From Bacteroidota bacterium (lineage in GTDB: Bacteria; Bacteroidota; Bacteroidia; Chitinophagales; LD1): a stretch of 64,000 nucleotides of DNA. Numbering within the stretch: the stretch's first letter is position 1; each line of letters begins with the position of its first letter. This document shows, in pieces, positions 16,393-25,470 of the stretch. The notes beneath the pieces are model-generated. The model was not told where the DNA came from. It ran no database searches and worked only from the letters and a program-made list of their open reading frames with translations. Location: contig JADJZU010000010.1 of assembly GCA_016715625.1 (NCBI GenBank), forward strand, positions 62,001 through 126,000. Reading direction: 5' to 3'. Position numbers and translations under genes: made by a program.

Positions 16393-17017
16393 AATGGGCT
16401 ATCGCGATGCACGCATCACCAGAATATATGAAGGTACTAATGAGATAAATCGTTTGCTATCGGTTGCCGAACTTACCAGACGTGCATTAAAAACGAAAGA
16501 AGTGGATTTAATGGGAGCGGGTAAAAAATTGCCTGCATTGTTCTTAAAGCAGTTGCTCCCCTTTAAGAGTAGTGGTGGATTTGAAGAACAAAAGCGAATT
16601 GTCAAAAATCTTAAAGCCTCCTTCCTCCTTATTTCCGGAGCTGCCGGAAACAAACTGCGCGAGAAAATGGTCGATGAGCAGGAGATTGTGATGAATTTGG
16701 CCGATATACTGGCAGAGGCCTATATCTGCGAGTCGCTCTTGCTTCGCGTGCAAAAGCTAAATGAAAAGAAGGGCTATGATGCAGAGGCTTTAGGGGTGCA
16801 GAAAAACTGTTGCAGTTGTATTTGCACGAGGCTTTGGATAAAAATGCGCAAGGCCGGTAACGATGCTATTGCAGCCTATGCTTCCGGCCTGGAGAAAAGC
16901 ATAATGTCCTGGTTGTTCGGGCTGCTTGTGCCTACGTATAACGTGAATGCAAAAGAACTGCGAAGAGCTGTAGCCCGTTATGCTATCCGTAAAAATGCTT
17001 ATCCGTTTATTGGTTGA
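16364..17017 (+). CDS. Acyl-CoA dehydrogenase, C-terminal part with extension
   Basis: Second fragment of the gene at 15526. It carries YRDARITRIYEGTNEINRLL, which includes the catalytic-base region (Glu of YEGT), and a long C-terminal extension of the very-long-chain or glutaryl-type large acyl-CoA dehydrogenases. Inside it, about 16796-16830, the reading frame is wrong: the other frame gives EKLLQLYLHEALDK, which fits between the flanking helices. A missing base near the GGGG at 16793-16796 and one extra A in the A5 run before TGCGC compensate each other, a typical homopolymer error. The stop TGA (17015-17017) overlaps the ATG of the acyltransferase gene. Confidence 0.8.
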   Translation: MGYAVETGIEMGYRDARITRIYEGTNEINRLLSVAELTRRALKTKEVDLMGAGKKLPALFLKQLLPFKSSGGFEEQKRIVKNLKASFLLISGAAGNKLREKMVDEQEIVMNLADILAEAYICESLLLRVQKLNEKKGYDAEALGVQKNCCSCICTRLWIKMRKAGNDAIAAYASGLEKSIMSWLFGLLVPTYNVNAKELRRAVARYAIRKNAYPFIG

Positions 17018-17709
17018 TGTATAAGAAAAGTTTACTCAGTTTTGTTTCGCTTCTTCTGATTAAGGGTATATCGCGTTTGTTTTATCGCTATGAGATTAAA
17101 TGGCCAAATAACAATCCGGAAATTCAGTGGGATCAAACACGACTGATTGTGTTGCTCAATCATACTTCTCTGCTAGAGATTTTGTATTTGGGATTTCTAC
17201 CCATACCGTTTTTGAGAATGCTCTCTAAGCGCATGGTAGCACCGGGTGCCGACAAAACACTAAATCGTCCGTTTGTGGGTGCGCTCTTTAAAATCTTCAG
17301 CCCGGGTATGGTATCTATTAGTCGAAAACGCGACAATACCTGGCAGCAGTTTATGGATGCTATTTATGATGATTCTATCATTGTTATTATTCCGGAAGGC
17401 CGAATGAAACGGAAAAACGGATTGGATCTGGATGGCAATAAAATGACTGTAAAAAGTGGTATAGCGGATGTACTACAGGGATTGCAATCGGGTCAAATGA
17501 TTATTGCCTACAGCGGTGGCTTGCACCATGTGCATGTGCCGGGTGAAAAAAGCTATCACGTTTTCAAAACGCTGAAGATGAATTTGGAAACCCTAGACAT
17601 CGCGGATTACAAACAGAGCTTTGGTGAAGCGGTTGGTAGCGAGAGTTGGAGAAAAAAAGTAATACAAGATTTACAAACCAGGCTGGAAACTAAATTACCT
17701 GTTTGGTAA
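17017..17709 (+). CDS. PlsC-family lysophospholipid acyltransferase
   Basis: 230 residues. The acyltransferase HX4E motif is H49-TSLL-E54 (NHTSLLE), followed by the acceptor-binding IIPEGRMKR (PEGR at 126-129). A hydrophobic N-terminal segment (about 5-22) suggests membrane association. The family transfers acyl chains to glycerophosphate-type acceptors; the modest length and divergent PEGR variant mean the acceptor may be another lipid. Its ATG overlaps the stop of the acyl-CoA dehydrogenase gene, so translation is probably coupled and both belong to an acyl-CoA-handling unit. Confidence 0.8.
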   Translation: MYKKSLLSFVSLLLIKGISRLFYRYEIKWPNNNPEIQWDQTRLIVLLNHTSLLEILYLGFLPIPFLRMLSKRMVAPGADKTLNRPFVGALFKIFSPGMVSISRKRDNTWQQFMDAIYDDSIIVIIPEGRMKRKNGLDLDGNKMTVKSGIADVLQGLQSGQMIIAYSGGLHHVHVPGEKSYHVFKTLKMNLETLDIADYKQSFGEAVGSESWRKKVIQDLQTRLETKLPVW

Positions 17710-17713
17710 ATGG

Positions 17714-18380
17714 CTACTCCGCCACCACCAGTTTTTGACCTCCATTTCCCATTGCATCAATTATGAAGAAAACGCCTCTTGCAGACAGGGTGATGTTTGC
17801 ACGGTAATTGTTTGATGCATCCAGTAAGTTCCTGGATTCTTTGCCCCATACTGTTCCAGATTAACCATTGACCTGCATTTTCTGATTGTAACGTAAATGT
17901 GCCATACGATGGGTTCGGAAAAACAGATACAGAAGGAATTTCATGAGTAGAAACGGCAGAGGAAGGACCTGCATTTACGCAATCTGATGTAAACGCGCAT
18001 TGACCATCGCTCAATAATAAAGCGTAGCTACCTCCCGTTATAGCAACGTATTCATAAGAGTTAGAAATGCCGGGAGCCGGAGTTAATCCAGGGCAAACCA
18101 CCCACGTGTAGGACGATGCTTTGAGCAGGGTGCTAAGTGTATCACCTTGTATAGTGAGTGTCATGTCGGGTCCGTCATAGGTGTTTTCGTAAGCGCCTAT
18201 GTCGGTTATTGAACTTCCTAAATTTTGAGCATCGTAGCGGATGTTTCCCAACACATCTTGGAGCGGTGCAAAGGTTGACTCTCCCCGGTCTACTGCCGGA
18301 GAACACACCATTACGCGCAGTCCGTCATCTACTGTTCTCCATAGATTGTCAATGCCATCAGCATCTGTACTTATCCACAT
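17714..18380 (-). CDS. T9SS-secreted beta-helix protein, C-terminal part
   Basis: C-terminal part of the gene starting at 19366. It contains STDADGIDNLWRTVDDGLRV, the conserved end of the beta-helix surface proteins, then a T9SS sorting domain (SVSVFPNPSYGTFTLQSENAG). As read, the frame drifts after WNSMGQ. Removing one base from the CCCC run at 17844-17847 restores a normal sorting-domain ending (NITLSARGVFFIIDA ... GGQKLVVAE) with stop at 17714-17716, so I extend the gene to that stop. Between 18380 and 18458 three further shifts are needed; the bridging frames give VANVSYSIVQGS and GVGNTNADPKYV. Confidence 0.8.
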
Positions 18381-18457
18381 ATTTTGGATCAGCGTTGGTG
18401 TTTCCTACACCCGGAGCACGGAGCCCTGAACGATAGAATAAGAAACATTGGCAACAC

Positions 18458-19366
18458 TTAGATACTCTGTTGTTTGCCATAGTCGATGCAGTTTTGCATC
18501 AAAGTGGAGTCGCTGCTTATTCCACCCCCTGAGCCGCTGGCCTGGTTGAGCGCAAAAACACAATTGGTTGCAATCAAAACGGCATTTATCTCATTGCACA
18601 CTCCGCCACCCGTGGTAGCGCTGTTTTTGTAAAAAATGGAATTGCTGACACGAATGACAGATGCAAATTCATTGTTCATTCCACCGCCTTGGTCAGTGGT
18701 AGAGTTATTGTCGAACACGCAATTTTCAACCGTGACAGATGATGTGGAGTTAAACATACCACCACCCAAAGCAAAACAGTGATTGTCTGTAAAAATACAA
18801 TGACGGATAACGGTAGAAGTTTGCAAATTGGCCATACCTGCACCCCAGGCAGCTGACAACGGTACGGTTTCATAGAAAGTAATTTGTATGCCAAATGCGT
18901 TTCCTTTAGTAACGGTAAATCCATCTATCAAGGTAGTGCTATCATCTAAAATGGAGAGTATTACGTGATAAGCATTGTCGGCAGTGTCGTTTGCTATACC
19001 AATATCACCACTTAAAATGGTAGGATTATTGACCATCACTGATAGTGTTCTTTGCGCCAGTGTAGATTCATTCCCCAAAAAACCTCCAAATAATTTGACT
19101 CCATTCTTTAGGTGGAAAGTTTTTTCGCGCGGATCTGTAGGCGCTGTGTTGGTGTTAGCGTCTTTAGTCGGCAGGTAAGTGCCTGCTGCTACCCAAACTG
19201 TGTCACCGTAGGCTGTGGCATCAATGATAGATTGCAAATCGTTGGATGCATTAGCCCACGAACTGCCATCGGCATTGCCTGCGGCTACCGGTGCAACGTA
19301 GGATGTATTCGCCAAACAGCCGGCAGCCAATAATACTGCTGCCAGACAACCGAAAATTTTTTTCAT
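18458..19366 (-). CDS. T9SS-secreted right-handed beta-helix protein, N-terminal part
   Basis: Starts at ATG 19366 (MKKIFGCLAAVLLAAGCLA, signal peptide; an ATG three codons upstream also exists). It has the family start YVAPVAAGNADGSSWANAS.DLQSIID, then GDTVWVAAGTYLPT and glycine-rich turns (GAGMANLQTS, GGGMFNSTSS, GGGMNNEFAS, GGGVCNEINA) like polymorphic outer-membrane-protein repeats that form a parallel beta-helix. It joins the fragment 17714-18380 through several single-base shifts. The role is probably cell-surface or secreted; no ligand can be named. Because the C-terminal sorting signal is recoverable, I read the breaks as mostly sequence errors. Confidence 0.82.
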   Translation of the reverse strand: MKKIFGCLAAVLLAAGCLANTSYVAPVAAGNADGSSWANASNDLQSIIDATAYGDTVWVAAGTYLPTKDANTNTAPTDPREKTFHLKNGVKLFGGFLGNESTLAQRTLSVMVNNPTILSGDIGIANDTADNAYHVILSILDDSTTLIDGFTVTKGNAFGIQITFYETVPLSAAWGAGMANLQTSTVIRHCIFTDNHCFALGGGMFNSTSSVTVENCVFDNNSTTDQGGGMNNEFASVIRVSNSIFYKNSATTGGGVCNEINAVLIATNCVFALNQASGSGGGISSDSTLMQNCIDYGKQQSI

Positions 19367-19380
19367 AGTAAACAATTGAA

Positions 19381-20658
19381 TTACTTATTTTTTGAAAAGC
19401 CGGTCCCTGATTTTTGCCCGCTCTTATTCCCCAATATTTCTTTTTGTGGGTTGGTTTTTTGCTGGGGTCTGTTTTGTTTGCAGGAACCGCTACCTTCGGG
19501 GCGCTCCATTTTTCCAGACTGATATTGGCCATTTGGATAAGGATGTTCTATCACTATGTTAAGCCGTTTTGCCAATCAGTTTTGGATGTCACGCAGATAT
19601 TCCTTTTCCTCCTCGTCACAGAATGAGAATGCAATGCCGGAAGCCCCTGCACGGCCGGTTCTGCCTATTCGGTGCACATACGTTTCGGGCACATTAGGCA
19701 GCTCATAATTGATAACATGCGATAGGTTTTCTACATCAATACCCCTTGCCGCGATATCGGTGGCCACCAGCACACGCGTACTGCCCGATTTAAAATTTCC
19801 CAACGCACGCTGACGGGCATTTTGCGATTTATTGCCGTGAATGGTTTCGCTTGTATCGCCGGATCTCACCTGGTCTTTACCACTTTATCGGCTCCATGTT
19901 TGGTGCGGGTAAATACCAAGGCAGAACGTATTGATTTATCTTTCAATAAATGCTGCAACAGGTCGCGCTTGTCTTTTTCTCCACCATGTAGATGGACTGC
20001 ATAATCGTATTGGCTGTAGAGGATATCGGTGTTACTTCTACTTTTTAGGGTGCTTCAAAATGGAATTAGATAACTGTTGAATTTCGCCAGGCATGGTAGC
20101 CGAAAAGAAGAGGTTTGTCTTTGGCGGGTAGTTTGGCAATTACTTTTTTCACATCGTTTATAAAACCCATATCCAACATGCGATCAGCCTCATCCAGTAC
20201 AAAAATCTCTATTTGGTTAAGGTGAATAAATCCTTGGCTCATCAAATCCAGTAAACGCCCGGGCGTGGCAATCAGAATATCAATGCCGTGCTGTAATGCG
20301 CGCGTCTGTGCACCCTGTGGCACACCTCCAAATATGACTGTGTGACGAAGCGTAAGGTTTTTGCCATAGGCGGCAAAACTTTCTCAATCTGAACTGCCAG
20401 CTCGCGAGTAGGAGTAAGAATTAAATTTCGGATAGGCCGCTTGCCCCTTTTCGCTTATTGGTCTGCTGTTCAGAATTGAAGAATAGGGATGGCAAAGGCG
20501 GCTGTTTTGCCGGTTCCTGTTTGTGCGCAACCCAGCAGGTCGGTTCCTTCCAATACAATGGGTATAGACTGTTCCTGGATGGGGGTTGGCTGTGTGTAGC
20601 CTTCGTGTGCAAGGGCTTTTAAAATTGGGGGTATCAGGTTTAATTCTTCGAATTTCAT
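19381..20658 (-). pseudogene. DEAD-box ATP-dependent RNA helicase, RhlE-like (multiple frameshifts)
   Basis: Helicase motifs appear in order across several frames: Q motif and motif I (PTPIQEQSIPIVLEG, AQTGTGKT) at 20470-20658; ATPGRLLD, DEAD (VLDEADRMLDMGF) and SAT (SATMPGEIQQL, in a shifted frame) at 20066-20323; TRVLVATDIAARGIDV and HRIGRTGRAG at 19576-19869; and a basic, low-complexity tail ending at 19381. At least five single-base shifts are needed. One is repaired by restoring an A in the A5 run near 20044 (CCTAAAAAGTAG becomes KKVEVTP). The tail and motif order fit RhlE, which unwinds structured RNA during ribosome assembly or decay. Typed as a pseudogene because it cannot be translated as given; sequencing error is the preferred explanation. 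Confidence 0.8.
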
Positions 20659-20838
20659 ATATAATGTTGAGCGCGCAAGGTAGAAGAAATTGCAGCATGC
20701 GGCATAAGGCGCATAACAAGTAGATTAGTAGAAGCAACGAGTGAATGGAGTTCGTGATGTATGAGTTGATTAAATCCAGCGAAAGGACAAAGAATCTCAC
20801 CAAGCAAAAAACATACATTAGCACTTACAATCTCCATC

Positions 20839-21980
20839 TCATGAAAAAACTTATTCGCTTCCTCCGCAGGCTTTAGCACTTCTTATCGTTTTACTGGGTA
20901 TTGAGCAGCCTATTCCACCGGCAATGTCATATTTGATGAAAGGACTGTGGGCGTCTTACTTGCACTTGGCTACAATTCGGCCAGTAGCAAGATGCCCGCT
21001 TTTTTGATACGCTACTATTGATGCACCAGCTACGTGAAGAGGGCCGCTTCATGCGTATAATCAACAGCCACTTAGTGCTCCACTTACCGCTATGCTGGAG
21101 AAAACAAAAACAGTTGCTTTTCTGGTCCTCAAAGAGGATAGTATTTTGTGCGAACAATATTGGGACAACTACACCGATAGCTCGCGTTCCAATTCATTTT
21201 CCATGGCCAAGAGTATTACCACCATGCTGGCACAGGTAGCTATTCAAAAAGGATTTTTAAAAGACTGGAATCAGAAAGTGAAAACAATATTGCCCGAACT
21301 AACCGGCCCTTATGCCGATAGTCTGGAGCTTTGGCATCTATCTACCATGAGTTCCGGCTTAGATTGGGATGAAAATAAAGACCCTTTCAGTGTTACAGCC
21401 AAGGCTTATTACGGCGTGATGTAAATAAATTATTGCTCGGGTTTACCCATTGTGAATCAACCCGGAAAGCATAATACCAAAGTGGTTCCACACAATTACT
21501 GGGCATGTGTGTGACGAAGGTTACCGGCCAATCGCTTTCCTCGCTTGCTTCAGATTGGTTGTGGAAACCGTTGCAGGCAGAACATGCTGCGCTGTGGCAC
21601 ACAGATGAGAAAGAGATGGAACTGGCCTATTGCTGTTTTAATTCTAATGCCCGTGACTTTGCCCGCTTTGGAAAAATGATGCTACACATGGGGCGCTGGA
21701 ATGAAACGCAAATACTGGATAGCGCGTTTGTTCGTTTAGCCACTTCACCGGCATTTGGTGCCACATTATGGCTATTCCTTCTGGTTAGACGACAGCCACG
21801 GCACTCAAGTCTTTTTACCAGCGCGGTATTTTAGGTCAATACATTATAACTATACCGGAATTTCATACCATCATAGTCAGGCTCGGTCACGAACGCATCC
21901 CGCCACAAGATGGCCAAAACCACACCGAAGATTTTCACGTGGTGGTGGATGAAGTGTTGAACGGGTTCGGTAAATTGTAA
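20839..21980 (+). pseudogene. Serine hydrolase, beta-lactamase/class C family (multiple frameshifts)
   Basis: ATG 20839 opens MKKLIRFL; the frame then shifts to a hydrophobic segment (LALLIVLLG). The largest open piece (21092-21424) has the catalytic SxxK motif in NSFSMAKSITTML. A further shift near 21415 leads to KLLLG, then a tyrosine motif YQSGSTQLLGM and the piece 21505-21834 (WLWKPLQAEHAALWH, ARDFARFGKMMLHMGRW). The C-terminus (GYSFWLDDSHG, then QYIITIPEFHTIIVRLGHE) ends at TAA 21978-21980. At least five shifts separate these parts. Family members are membrane-anchored or periplasmic hydrolases related to penicillin-binding proteins, with varied substrates. Converges with the T9SS hydrolase gene. 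Confidence 0.78.
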
Positions 21981-21994
21981 AGCGTTTTCTTTAA

Positions 21995-22816
21995 CTATTG
22001 CACCACCAGTTTTTTGTGAGCCATCCGCCCTTGAGTATCGGTGAGTTGTATGGAGTAAACGCCCGGAGCGTATCCTTGAAGATCCACTGTTTCCTTTTCC
22101 AGCCATAGCTCTCGGCTATATACCGTGCGTCCATGGAGGTCTGCGATGGTCATTGTGAACACGCCTTCTTCTTTAGTAATGTTCAATAAACCGGAAGCGG
22201 GATTGGGATACATTCGGAACGCAATAGCATTACCAGACTCCGCAATGCCGGTGCAGCCTGCTACTTTGCCCAACAAATAAAGTGCAGCTGATGTAAGTGC
22301 CGGTTCAACACAAGGTCCGTGGTCCAGATTGCCAAAGTTTTGAGAAGTGACATCCGGAGCACCATTTGCATTCCAGGCAGAATCAGCCCGCACTCCATTC
22401 AGATAGTTTACTTGCATATCTCCCGTGCAGTAAGCAATTTTTACAGGTGCCTGTGGAGCCCATCCTAATAAATCGTTTTCGGCCAATATAAGCCGGAGCG
22501 GATGTAAAGTATCATTGGCAAAAGCATCAATAACAGAATCAATAATCATGTTGCGAGGCACCGGATTGCAAAATTGGTCAATGTATCCGGTTGAATAGTT
22601 TTTGCTGTAATACAAAGGTGGCAGAATACTGTCGTAGGGGCTTTTGAAAATACTGGATGGAGTAGGAAATAATTGCTGCAGGGATGGATACACCGAGTGG
22701 TAGCCCAGCAATAAATAAGGCAGATAACTGGGCGCTGCAAAGGAGCGTTGGAAAGCATGACATCCACCATGGTTTTTCAGATCATATGGCCCCGACATAG
22801 GAGCGCTGGCTACCAC
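21995..22816 (-). CDS. T9SS-secreted alpha/beta hydrolase, C-terminal part
   Basis: Continues the reading frame of the gene at 22832-23434 without any shift; only a TAA at 22832-22834 separates them. It contains the cap region (VVASAPMSGPYDLKNH), the probable catalytic His segment (NLDHGPCVEPALTSAALYLL) and a T9SS sorting domain (AFRMYPNPASGLLNITKEEG ... HKKLVVQ). The GTG at 22816 is an unlikely real start. A Tyr codon in place of the TAA would give ENYASEFNVVASAP, which reads smoothly. Confidence 0.82.
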   Translation of the reverse strand: MVASAPMSGPYDLKNHGGCHAFQRSFAAPSYLPYLLLGYHSVYPSLQQLFPTPSSIFKSPYDSILPPLYYSKNYSTGYIDQFCNPVPRNMIIDSVIDAFANDTLHPLRLILAENDLLGWAPQAPVKIAYCTGDMQVNYLNGVRADSAWNANGAPDVTSQNFGNLDHGPCVEPALTSAALYLLGKVAGCTGIAESGNAIAFRMYPNPASGLLNITKEEGVFTMTIADLHGRTVYSRELWLEKETVDLQGYAPGVYSIQLTDTQGRMAHKKLVVQ

Positions 22817-22831
22817 GTTGAATTCCGATGC

Positions 22832-23434
22832 TTAGTTTTCCTGAATTAACTTGTGTGTGGCCATCGTAGTGTAGCCACCCTGAGAATAGCCGGTGAGCAT
22901 TACTTGCCCGTTGAGCGCAACGCCCAGGGTGTCGGCCAGTTGGCGCGCAGCACGCATAATATTTACTGAGGCATGTCCGGAGTGAAAAGCGTTAATATAC
23001 GGGTGAATTAATATGCTGTCACTGTCGCCTAATCCCAGTTCATCAGGCATAGCTGTTACCACGCCACCTAGTCCGGCAAAGAAAAATCCGATGGGTCTTT
23101 CGGGTCCTTCGTAGCTGGGCACCTGCAGTCTTCCGGTAAACGTACCATGAGCATAACATCCTAAGGCACTGGGGCAGGGTGTATTTTTAGGCATCACCAC
23201 AATGCCCGATACATTCACCAGCGAGTCGATATGCTTGTAAGGAGTTTTGTAAATCACCTGATACACATCAATGTCATATTGCGGAGCAATCGGCAAAGAA
23301 AAACCGGTAGTGTTTAAAAAGCTATCCAGTTGCTGCTCGGTAAAGCTCTGCTGCAAGGTGTAGGATACCAGCTGCGCATTAGCGGTGCCCATGAATGTAA
23401 ATAAGGAGAATGCTGCGTAAAAAATGTGTTTCAT
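22832..23434 (-). CDS. T9SS-secreted alpha/beta hydrolase, N-terminal part (premature stop)
   Basis: Starts with a signal peptide (MKHIFYAAFSLFTFMGTANAQ). The nucleophile elbow is GYSQGG (near residue 186) within NGQVMLTGYSQGGYTTMATHK, as in secreted lipase- or esterase-like alpha/beta hydrolases of Bacteroidota. A TAA at 22832 interrupts the gene in frame; the remaining domain and the sorting signal follow in the same frame (21995-22816). Together they would be about 480 residues, exported to the surface or medium. A true nonsense mutation or a single miscalled base are both possible. Confidence 0.85.
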   Translation of the reverse strand: MKHIFYAAFSLFTFMGTANAQLVSYTLQQSFTEQQLDSFLNTTGFSLPIAPQYDIDVYQVIYKTPYKHIDSLVNVSGIVVMPKNTPCPSALGCYAHGTFTGRLQVPSYEGPERPIGFFFAGLGGVVTAMPDELGLGDSDSILIHPYINAFHSGHASVNIMRAARQLADTLGVALNGQVMLTGYSQGGYTTMATHKLIQEN

Positions 23435-23559
23435 AGCTTGGTTGTATTTTATTCGAATTAAACATTAAAACAGCACAAGTATTGATTTGTTTCTTCATTT
23501 TTTAACCAAATCAAAATCTAAGTGTTAGTTTTCCAATTTTAAACACCACACTTATAACT

Positions 23560-24141
23560 ATGGGAAAAGTAATCAGCGCATTCACCAATGATGCATTAGG
23601 AAACATGGACGCGGTAGCTACGGCTGAAGCTATTGCAAAAAAGGAAGTAACCGTACAGGAGGTAACCGAAGCGGCCATAGCACGTGCCGAAAAGGCGAAC
23701 AGTGATTTGAACGCTATTGCTATAAAAACGTATGATGATGCTCGTAAGTATGATACACTCGTAGAAAGTGGTGCTTTATACGGAATGCCGGCATTTATCA
23801 AGGATAATGAAAACATAAAAGGCTATCCCACCCAATTAGGCACCGGCTCTTTTAAAGCAAAAATTGCAAAGACTAACAGCCGATTTGTGAATCAATTTCT
23901 ATCTACAGGTACCAATAATTTGGGAAAGAGCACTTTGCCGGAATTTGGTTTGATATGCAGCACAGAGAACGAACGGTGGGGTATTACTCGCAATCCGTGG
24001 AATACCGATTACACTACCGGTGGATCTTCTTCTGGTTCGGCTGCCTTGGTGGCGAAGCGGTGTAAATGCCCATTGCCACCGCTAATGATGGAGCCGGTTC
24101 CATCCGTATTCCTGCAGCTTGTTGCGGATTGGTTGGATTAA
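23560..24141 (+). CDS. Amidase-signature-family amidase, N-terminal part
   Basis: ATG 23560 begins MGKVISAFTN. The catalytic lysine is Lys81 in MPAFIKDNENIKG, and the glycine/serine-rich signature GGSSSGSAALVA (about 154-165) holds the cis-serine of the Ser-cisSer-Lys triad. After ALVA the frame is lost. Removing one A at 24055-24056 and one A at 24064-24066 turns the sequence into ASGVMPIATANDG, joining it perfectly to the second fragment. The enzyme hydrolyses an amide in the cytoplasm; it is a stand-alone amidase, and no gatB/gatC neighbour is present, so GatA is unlikely. Confidence 0.88.
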   Translation: MGKVISAFTNDALGNMDAVATAEAIAKKEVTVQEVTEAAIARAEKANSDLNAIAIKTYDDARKYDTLVESGALYGMPAFIKDNENIKGYPTQLGTGSFKAKIAKTNSRFVNQFLSTGTNNLGKSTLPEFGLICSTENERWGITRNPWNTDYTTGGSSSGSAALVAKRCKCPLPPLMMEPVPSVFLQLVADWLD

Positions 24142-24995
24142 AACCAACACGCCATCGGTTGGTGCCTATGGACGGTTCACAGTTAATGCCATTGCAAATT
24201 GTATATGAAGGAGTGGTGACAAGAACTGTCCGCGACACCGCAGCCTTTTTTGCCTCGGCAGAAAAATTTTACAGCAATCCTAAGCTTCCCAAACTGGGGC
24301 ATGTAACCCACCATTCAAAGAAAAGACTACGCGTTGTTTTTTTTGAAAATCCGGCAGTTGGAAAAGGAGGAAATCAGGATGCAGACACTTATCGGGTGCA
24401 GAAGGAAACAGCAGAATTGCTTCAATCGCTCGGGCACACGGTAGATCAAATACCATTGCCAATTGATGTAGATACCATGACCGAACACTACCTTTTATAC
24501 TACGGATTTCTGGCTTATATGGTTAGCCATCATGGCCGGTTGGTGTTAGGTGCAAAAGTGAATCATGAGGTGCTGGAACCATTTACTTTGGGACTTAGCT
24601 ATAAATTCAAGAACAATAAACTCAAATTGCCAAACAGCATAAAAATGCTGCGCGCGGTGGGTGCCGAGACCGAAAAACTTTTTGAGTCATACGATATTAT
24701 CATGAGTCCCGTGCTGGCGCACACTACCCCCGAGATAGGACATTTTTCTCCCGATCTTTCATATGAGGTGGTCTCTAAACGAGCGGTAGATTTTGCCACT
24801 TACTGCGGTTTGCAAAATATTACCGGCTCTCCGGCTATTTCATTGCCTATGGGTAAAACTGAAAATGGAATGCCCGTAGCTGTGCAACTGTCTGCACCAT
24901 TTGGCTTAGACCAGCGTTTGCTTGAACTGGCTTATGAACTGGAGGAAGCGAAGCCCTGGAGATTACTGCATAGCATGCAAGTAGCAGGCAGATAA
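24066..24995 (+). CDS. Amidase-signature-family amidase, C-terminal part
   Basis: Second part of the gene at 23560. It opens with PIATANDGAGSIRIPAACCG, whose serine in GSIRIP is the nucleophile, and continues with GLVGLKPTRHRL and the family C-terminus (ITGSPAISLPMG.T.NGMPVAVQL, GLDQRLLELAYELE). Its ATG at 24066 is an artefact of the frameshift. The combined protein is about 475 residues, normal for the family. A strong hairpin terminator follows at 25033-25071. Confidence 0.87.
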   Translation: MPIATANDGAGSIRIPAACCGLVGLKPTRHRLVPMDGSQLMPLQIVYEGVVTRTVRDTAAFFASAEKFYSNPKLPKLGHVTHHSKKRLRVVFFENPAVGKGGNQDADTYRVQKETAELLQSLGHTVDQIPLPIDVDTMTEHYLLYYGFLAYMVSHHGRLVLGAKVNHEVLEPFTLGLSYKFKNNKLKLPNSIKMLRAVGAETEKLFESYDIIMSPVLAHTTPEIGHFSPDLSYEVVSKRAVDFATYCGLQNITGSPAISLPMGKTENGMPVAVQLSAPFGLDQRLLELAYELEEAKPWRLLHSMQVAGR

Positions 24996-25032
24996 AGCAG
25001 CATTTCGCGCTAAAAACATGTATGCTGTACAT

Positions 25033-25071
25033 AAAACTGCGATTTTCGACACAGTCGAAAATCGCAGTTTT
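25033..25071. terminator. Bidirectional terminator between amidase and SCP2 genes
   Basis: Perfect 18-bp stem: AAAACTGCGATTTTCGAC (25033-25050) with GTCGAAAATCGCAGTTTT (25054-25071), loop ACA. A and T runs at the ends suit both converging transcripts. Confidence 0.9.
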
Positions 25072-25083
25072 GTTTAAGCAGTC

Positions 25084-25380
25084 TTACTTTAAAAGTGACT
25101 GAAGTTTCATAGCGATACTCATATCGCCTTGCACTTTTATCTTGCCGCTCATAAAAGCCATCATTGGGTTTACAGAGCCGGTCATCATGCCCAGCAAATC
25201 GTCTTGCGATACGCTAATCGTGCAGTCGGCATCTTTATCTTCTGTGGAAACAACATTTCCGGAGCCGGAGCCATCCAGAAAAATTTTGTTGTCGCCCAGG
25301 TCGAATTTCAATGTTTTACCAAGTGCAGCGGCTTTGCTGGCACTGGCGGTCAGATTTGCAAGGATTGTTTCAAAAGCCAT
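25084..25380 (-). CDS. SCP2 sterol-binding domain protein
   Basis: 98 residues, a complete single SCP2 domain: KTLKFDLGDNKIFLDGSG, DCTISVSQDDLLGMMTGSVNPMMAFMSGKIKVQGDMSIAMKL (given here in separated parts of the domain, about 23-40 and 52-93). The fold is a hydrophobic pocket that binds sterol or fatty acyl molecules, and in bacteria it is thought to carry lipids in the cytoplasm. It stands alone, converging with the amidase gene. Confidence 0.88.
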   Translation of the reverse strand: MAFETILANLTASASKAAALGKTLKFDLGDNKIFLDGSGSGNVVSTEDKDADCTISVSQDDLLGMMTGSVNPMMAFMSGKIKVQGDMSIAMKLQSLLK

Positions 25381-25470
25381 GTGGTGAATTGTTTAATTGA
25401 GTGAATGAATAAAGCGCCAAATGTAGCAGCTACTACTGAATTAAGAAGGGCTCTATGCAGCCTTGCCCTG

